Part shown: piece after piece, positions 32,024 to 35,161 of the stretch
How the letters are laid out: each line of letters begins with the position of its first letter
How positions within the stretch are numbered: position 1 is the first letter of the stretch
Origin: Candidatus Woesearchaeota archaeon
GTDB lineage: Archaea; Nanobdellota; Nanobdellia; Woesearchaeales; GW2011-AR4
Length of the DNA stretch: 35,161 nt
NCBI GenBank assembly: GCA_016177615.1
Contig: JACOUX010000009.1
Location: 1 to 35,161, forward strand
Reading direction: 5' to 3'
Translations under genes and position numbers: made by a program
The notes under the pieces: generated by a model
Databases searched by the model: none
What the model was told of the DNA's origin: nothing
Seen by the model: the letters and a program-made list of their open reading frames with translations, nothing else

Positions 32024-32197
32024 ATGGCTGAAGAGCAAAAAACCGAACCAAAACCCGAAAAGAAAAGTGATGTTCCAAGATGCTGCGCAGGCTGCGTCCG
32101 CTGGGAAAAGTTCGGCAAGCAGTGCTTCTATTACTGGGAAGGCAAAAAGCACTGCACGATGTGGGCAGGCTCATGGGAAGGGGCAATGTCTCCTTAG
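32024..32197 (+). CDS. Small Cys-rich protein, 57 aa
   Basis: MAEEQKTEPKPEKKSDVPRC opens a highly charged tail of about 18 residues, followed by a compact Cys/Trp/Lys-rich part with C20, C21, C24, C34 and C44 (PRCCAGCVRWEKFGKQCFYY, then CTMWAGSWEG). The spacing CC-x2-C-x9-C-x9-C is suitable for a zinc or iron-sulfur site. The preceding CATTTTTTTGACAA has no clear ribosome site. It is below usual length cutoffs; coding is judged from the ordered Cys pattern and the intact frame. Function unknown. Confidence 0.6.
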   Translation: MAEEQKTEPKPEKKSDVPRCCAGCVRWEKFGKQCFYYWEGKKHCTMWAGSWEGAMSP

Positions 32198-32247
32198 AAT
32201 GCTGATTTCTTTTATTTTTTAAAAAAACGCGCCAGGGAGGATTCGAA

Positions 32248-32277
32248 TTCGGGATGAAAGAGTGTAACTCAATCATG
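32248..32277 (-). other. tRNA-Arg intron 2, 30 nt, at position 53/54
   Basis: CGGG (variable loop/T stem) pairs with CCCG near the intron end; bulges are GGC (GG/C) and AAU (AA/U), cut after the second base as expected. The inner helix is AUGA/UCAU followed by GAG/CUC. A regular outer helix is not visible, so it is a relaxed (hBH) form. The exon junction gives a standard T arm. Confidence 0.82.
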
Positions 32278-32302
32278 CCCCCGACCTACAGCTTAGAAGG
32301 CT

Positions 32303-32320
32303 TTAGCGTATATTCAATAT
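32303..32320 (-). other. tRNA-Arg intron 1, 18 nt, in the anticodon stem (28/29)
   Basis: The bulge-helix-bulge is formed by AGCG (exon, D-stem 3' end) with CGCU (intron end), four pairs, bulges ACA and AAA, cut after the second base (AC/A, AA/A). A short UAU/AUA inner stem closes the intron. The repeated A makes the cut equivalent to 29/30 in the product. Confidence 0.82.
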
Positions 32321-32476
32321 GTCGCTCTATCCAAGCTGAGCTACTGGCGCATATTCCAAGAGCAATAGTTATTGTTTATAAAAGTTGTTGAATTCAAAAT
32401 TCAAGCCTTCAAAAAAGAAATCTTTATATATATGCTTTTACAAAATCCCGATATAGAAATTAAAAAGGTGATTTTA

Positions 32477-32614
32477 ATGGATTTTATGAAGAACAAGAGA
32501 GGGATTGTGACTCATCCGGCAATGATGTTTGTTATTGCATTTGTACTTGGGCTGGTCGCAGCTTATTTATGGATAAATTATGTTGACATAGCAAACCCAT
32601 TCTGCCCGGCATAA
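32477..32614 (+). CDS. Small membrane protein, 45 aa
   Basis: MDFMKNKRGIVTHPAMMFVI begins a 45-residue protein with one TM helix (about 15-35) ending NPFCPA. GGTGAT lies 4-5 nt before the ATG, and a TATA box (TTTATATATA, near 32422-32431) about 50 nt upstream. The longer open frame upstream has no start support. The THPAMMFVIAF segment looks conserved-like, but I cannot name the family. Confidence 0.6.
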   Translation: MDFMKNKRGIVTHPAMMFVIAFVLGLVAAYLWINYVDIANPFCPA

Positions 32615-32644
32615 ATAAAATTTTATTTTTTGGAATTATTAGAA

Positions 32645-32893
32645 TTAAAGCTCCATGGCAAATGTAGCTATCATCAGGAAAGCGCCTTCCAGCATGAACA
32701 CTATGTTATAAACAGTCCTGCTGAGCCAGCCAAATTCAAACCATGAAGGGCCGACATTAAGGCTGTGAAGCACTGGCAGAAGCCCCACAAGGAATGCAGC
32801 AGCCGCTATTGAAAAAGAAACCCATCCTACAACATTGCTATTTGTGATTTCTATAATGGAGTTGACCATGAGGTAAAGCCCTGCGATAGCCAC
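32645..32893 (-). CDS. Small membrane protein, 82 aa, start uncertain (possible frameshift)
   Basis: Three hydrophobic helices (MAIAGLYLMVNSII, VVGWVSFSIAAAAFLVGLLP and TVYNIVFMLEGAFLMIATF). The listed start is a GTG at 32893. In the same frame the coding-like sequence extends upstream as PATILIWIVAIAG, without an ATG before a stop. In the next frame an ATG at 32946 with GAGG upstream reads MMQMRDWTTFLPPY and then stops. A one-base deletion between the two would fuse them into a natural start (…DWTTFLPATILIW…). Either a sequencing error, a decaying gene or a real GTG start. Confidence 0.5.
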   Translation of the reverse strand: MAIAGLYLMVNSIIEITNSNVVGWVSFSIAAAAFLVGLLPVLHSLNVGPSWFEFGWLSRTVYNIVFMLEGAFLMIATFAMEL

Positions 32894-32974
32894 AATCCAT
32901 ATTAGTATGGTGGCAGGAAGGTCGTCCAGTCGCGCATCTGCATCATTTTAATGGCCTCTTTTTTTTGATAAAAA

Positions 32975-33958
32975 TTACCTTCTTCTGGTGTGAGCTAAAA
33001 CTTCTATTTCTTTTGCCAATTTCTCTGTTTCATGCTCTAATGTGAATATTCTTCTCATGCCTTGGGAAAGAACATGCATATCCTCTGCAAGCTTTCTCTT
33101 TAATTCCTCTAAATTCTCTATTCTTTCCTCCTCTGGCAATGTTGGCATTACTTGCTTAATGTAGTATTCCTGCATTTTTCCTTCAGCGTCGTCAAGGTAC
33201 TTTAGCGTTAATATTATCAATAAAAAGTCCCTTTTTGCCACAAGAGCATCACTATGCAATGTAGATTGAATGTCTGCTTCAACCTGGGCCAAAGCATTCT
33301 TGAGGTGGGCTTCTGCTTTTTGTCTATTGCCCTTTGCATTATCCCATTCTTTTAAGGCGTTCCTGATTGCTTTCTTATCATGCCTAAGCTTTGTTATGCC
33401 TTTGCTTGCATGCCTTATATCAAGCCTCATCGCAAGGGCTGCAAAAAGATTTGTTTGAGTAGATCCCAAAAGCCTTATCTTTTCCATCAATGCTTCGTGA
33501 TCCCCTTTCTTTTCGGCAACTTTTATAATCGGCTCAAGATAGGTGAAGTAAGTTTTCCGATCTTCAGCCTCTACACCGCTTAAAATTGCAACAACTTTTT
33601 TGCCAAATTCCTCCTCATATCCAGTCACCCCATGCTGCTCTTCATGCTGCAATAACATAGCTTCAATCTCTTTTATCTCGTTTAGGGTTAAGGTTTCTTC
33701 AACTTCTTCATCGAATCCCAAATCAAACTCAGCTTTTTCTAGCTCTTTTGCTTCTTTATTGACCTTCAATTGGTCTTTCATAGCTTTGGTAACCCTATGC
33801 TCCTTCAAAACTTCTTTTGGAATCTTATCATAGATGAAGAATTTTAAATGGTGCAGGAGCCTTACAGCTTTCCTGTCCCTGCGCCTCATTTGCGCTCTCA
33901 AGAAAAATGGGACTTTAATGAACTTACTCCACCAGCGCGTTAACCATCCTTCTGCCAT
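32975..33958 (-). CDS. Long helical (coiled-coil) cytoplasmic protein
   Basis: 327 aa, almost all alpha-helix, rich in Lys, Glu, Leu and Ala; no TM or signal. The N-terminus is basic (TRWWSKFIKVPFFLRAQMRRRDRK) and could touch membrane lipids or nucleic acid. Coiled-coil-like heptads are clear at about 200-240 and 275-325. GAGGT precedes the start at about 9 nt and a TATA-like AAATATATTTT lies about 20 nt upstream. No family recognised. Confidence 0.65.
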   Translation of the reverse strand: MAEGWLTRWWSKFIKVPFFLRAQMRRRDRKAVRLLHHLKFFIYDKIPKEVLKEHRVTKAMKDQLKVNKEAKELEKAEFDLGFDEEVEETLTLNEIKEIEAMLLQHEEQHGVTGYEEEFGKKVVAILSGVEAEDRKTYFTYLEPIIKVAEKKGDHEALMEKIRLLGSTQTNLFAALAMRLDIRHASKGITKLRHDKKAIRNALKEWDNAKGNRQKAEAHLKNALAQVEADIQSTLHSDALVAKRDFLLIILTLKYLDDAEGKMQEYYIKQVMPTLPEEERIENLEELKRKLAEDMHVLSQGMRRIFTLEHETEKLAKEIEVLAHTRRR

Positions 33959-34063
33959 ATGCTCAACCTCAAAAATATATTTAACTTACATTTCTAATCT
34001 TCTTTATTTAAATCTTTCTTTTTTGTTTAGTTTTCTGAAGTGGTGAAATGATTTTTTAATATG

Positions 34064-34136
34064 TCGAAAATATACCATCAGTTTTTAACTGATGGACGTA
34101 AGTCCAATGTTGTTGCACATTATGGTATATTTTCGA
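34064..34136. repeat. 15-bp inverted repeat enclosing three small hairpins (cloverleaf-like)
   Basis: TCGAAAATATACCAT (34064-34078) pairs perfectly with ATGGTATATTTTCGA (34122-34136). Between them are CAGTT-TTT-AACTG (extendable to 9 bp as CCATCAGTT/AACTGATGG at 34075-34095), GGAC-GTAA-GTCC (34094-34105, GNRA-type loop) and AATGT/ACATT (34106-34121). It is either a structured RNA or the remnant of a small mobile element with palindromic ends. Confidence 0.65.
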
Positions 34137-34161
34137 GCATGCTCAAAAACCATCGTATGTG

Positions 34162-34222
34162 GACGGGATGGCTTACAAGGCTTTCAGCCCATCAAGCCAC
34201 CCGTCTCTGACGGGTGGTTTTT
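34162..34222 (+). terminator. Terminator hairpin with a competing antiterminator pairing
   Basis: CCACCCGTC (34197-34205) and GACGGGTGG (34209-34217) form a perfect 9-bp stem with TCT loop, followed by T5. Upstream GACGGG (34162-34167) and GGCTT (34170-34174) can instead pair with CCCGTC and AAGCC (34194-34205), excluding the terminator. It ends about 127 nt before the sod start, but sod has its own TATA box downstream. Confidence 0.55.
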
Positions 34223-34348
34223 GACACGTAAACGGATAAACCACAATCCAAAACGCGTTCCCAATCACTAAAAATGCGCCAATCAGAAAACTATTTATAT
34301 TCTAAAAACATTCCGAATTAACAATAGTTAATATTGGAGGTGGTACGC

Positions 34349-34915
34349 ATGCATGAATTACCGAAATTGCCATACAGTTATGATGCTTTAGAGCCGCATA
34401 TTGACGAGCAGACCATGAAGCTGCACCATACCAAGCATCATCAGGCTTATATCGATAAGCTGAACGGCGCAGTCAAAGGCACAAAGTTCGAAAATATGGA
34501 TGTTGATGAATTAATAAAAAATTTAAATAATGTGCCTGAAAACATAAGGACTGCAGTAAGAAACCACGGAGGGGGGCATTCAAACCATTCATTCTTCTGG
34601 AAGGTAATGGCGCCGAATGCAGGCGGAGAACCGACAGGAGAAGTTGTGGATGAAATAAAGAAGGCGTTCAATTCAATTGAAAAATTCAAAGAAGAATTTA
34701 CTAATGCAGGATTGAACAGATTCGGCTCAGGATGGGCATGGCTCGCATTTGACAACGGAAAACTTGTGGTTTACAGTACTGCAAACCAGGTGGATGTATG
34801 GGAACATGCGTACTATAAAAAGTTTGGTCCTGCCAGGGCAGACTATATTAAAGAATGGTGGAACATAGTTAATTGGCAGCAAGTTGAAGAAAATTTTAAG
34901 AAAGCCAGCAAGTAA
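34349..34915 (+). CDS. sod: Superoxide dismutase (Fe/Mn family), shortened loop
   Basis: 188 aa. Converts superoxide to O2 and H2O2. Metal ligands are visible: H26 (KLHHTKHH), H80 (NHSFFW), D149 and H153 (DVWEHAYY). Family signature DVWEHAYY and RFGSGWAWL are intact. In standard Fe/Mn SODs about 13 residues (for example GTPLTTDATPLLT in E. coli SodB) separate STxN(Q/A) from DVWEHAYY; here STANQ is followed by one Val. Start ATG 34349 has GGAGGTG 6 nt upstream; a TTG at 34334 in the same frame lies within the ribosome site and is rejected. Q147 suggests Mn rather than Fe. Confidence 0.93.
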   Translation: MHELPKLPYSYDALEPHIDEQTMKLHHTKHHQAYIDKLNGAVKGTKFENMDVDELIKNLNNVPENIRTAVRNHGGGHSNHSFFWKVMAPNAGGEPTGEVVDEIKKAFNSIEKFKEEFTNAGLNRFGSGWAWLAFDNGKLVVYSTANQVDVWEHAYYKKFGPARADYIKEWWNIVNWQQVEENFKKASK

Positions 34916-34920
34916 TCAAT

Positions 34921-35160
34921 TTATTTTTTCTTTTCTATCTTTTTTGCATCTGAAATTTTTACGACAAAATAATAAACCAATGCTCCCAACAGGTGCAGGA
35001 ATATCATAACCAGAATCCACACCACCTTTTCAACATCCTTCTTGAAGTTTCTTTTCAGGCAGTCTATAAGCATCCACAGCCAGAAAATAAAAAGGAACAA
35101 AATTGCAGCCAGTACAACCAATCCAAAACCGGCAAACAAGCCAAAGCCATGCATCCCCAT
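34921..35160 (-). CDS. PLDc_N-like small membrane protein, start near window edge
   Basis: 79 aa, two TM helices (about 10-31 and 45-67) with IFWLWMLIDCLKRNFKKDVEKVVW between them, the pattern of the phospholipase D N-terminal transmembrane domain (PLDc_N), but no PLD catalytic part. The ATG lies one base from the window end, so the true start may be further upstream. It converges with sod. Function unknown. Confidence 0.7.
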   Translation of the reverse strand: MGMHGFGLFAGFGLVVLAAILFLFIFWLWMLIDCLKRNFKKDVEKVVWILVMIFLHLLGALVYYFVVKISDAKKIEKKK

Positions 35161-35161
35161 G

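Larger units (their letters stand above)
32228..32350 (-). tRNA. tRNA-Arg (UCU) with two non-canonical introns
   Basis: On the minus strand the acceptor stem is GCGCCAG/CTGGCGC, discriminator G, no encoded CCA, followed by T7. The D arm (GCTC...GAGC, G18G19, A14, A21) is regular. After removal of 18 nt (32320-32303) the anticodon stem becomes ACAGC/GCTGT with loop CTTCTAA, anticodon TCT (32297-32295). After removal of 30 nt (32277-32248) the T arm becomes GGGGG-TTCGAAT-CCTCC (one G-U pair). Without splicing neither the anticodon stem nor the T stem can form. Confidence 0.92.
33959..34348. other. Long intergenic region with structured elements before sod
   Basis: No protein is supported. It holds the cloverleaf-like inverted repeat (34064-34136), a palindrome GAGCATGCTC (34135-34144), the terminator/antiterminator pair (34162-34222) and the sod promoter (TATTTATATTC near 34289-34300). 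Start-distal sequence at 34000-34060 is AT-rich and without features. Confidence 0.5.

Noticed and set aside
34334-34348. TTG start for superoxide dismutase five codons earlier
   Set aside because: The TTG lies inside the GGAGGTG ribosome-binding sequence of the ATG at 34349.
1-35161. CRISPR array or Cas genes
   Set aside because: No set of equally spaced direct repeats and no Cas-like protein was seen.
1-35161. Replication origin by presence of DnaG and Top6
   Set aside because: No Orc1/Cdc6 gene or repeated origin boxes were seen, so there is no support.

Overview
The window is archaeal. It carries an archaeal histone, aIF5A, class-1 release factor aRF1, RpoP (Rpb12), prefoldin beta, the zinc-ribbon ribosomal proteins eL40 and eL43, the tiny eL41, archaeal DnaG, topoisomerase VI, RIO1 and a Dim2/Pno1-like KH protein. 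Many genes have a TATA box about 23-28 nt before the start codon, the signature of leaderless archaeal transcripts. Small pilin-like proteins with class III signal peptides, an ITGFAV-type membrane anchor, many tiny membrane proteins and an AT-rich composition suggest a DPANN archaeon of the Woesearchaeota/Pacearchaeota kind. The lineage is inferred, not proven.

Layout. 1-4500 (minus): a surface-filament or adhesion cluster with a truncated VWA protein, three pilin-like proteins, a small membrane protein and a KaiC/FlaH-like protein without a Walker A. 4550-7629: one-carbon metabolism (folD, glyA), an orphan GHKL ATPase and eL41. 7718-10412: a THUMP tRNA methyltransferase and small unknown proteins. 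10484-12528 (minus): eIF5A-eL40-M50 protease, with a histone gene upstream. 12597-16742: SprT-like protease, aRF1 interrupted by a mini-intein, a membrane protein and a COG2521 methyltransferase. 16815-18432 (plus): tRNA-Pro with an intron, then eL43-rpoP-pfdB-UPF0147-COG1325, part of the archaeal exosome/ribosome superoperon. 18701-22410 (plus): rpe, EamA transporter, trpS, small membrane proteins, MgtC. 22414-23052 holds three broken genes including an IS630-type transposase fragment. 23061-26969: HerA-like ATPase, a membrane thioredoxin-fold protein and DnaG. 26970-27533 is a gene-free stretch rich in structured-RNA signals. 27534-31700 (plus): rio1, KH protein, top6B, top6A. 31701-35160: a Cys-rich mini-protein, tRNA-Arg with two introns, small membrane proteins, a helical protein, a strongly structured intergenic element, superoxide dismutase and a PLDc_N-like membrane protein.

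Most unusual points: (1) two tRNA genes with three non-canonical introns whose borders agree with bulge-helix-bulge geometry; (2) a 137-aa mini-intein placed directly after the catalytic GGQ of aRF1; (3) two candidate small RNAs on the minus strand at 27173-27448, each with its own TATA box, one H/ACA-like and one carrying an anti-Shine-Dalgarno match and a GNRA-capped terminator hairpin; (4) a cloverleaf-like element followed by alternative terminator/antiterminator pairings at 34064-34222; (5) a superoxide dismutase lacking about 13 residues before its Asp/His metal ligands.
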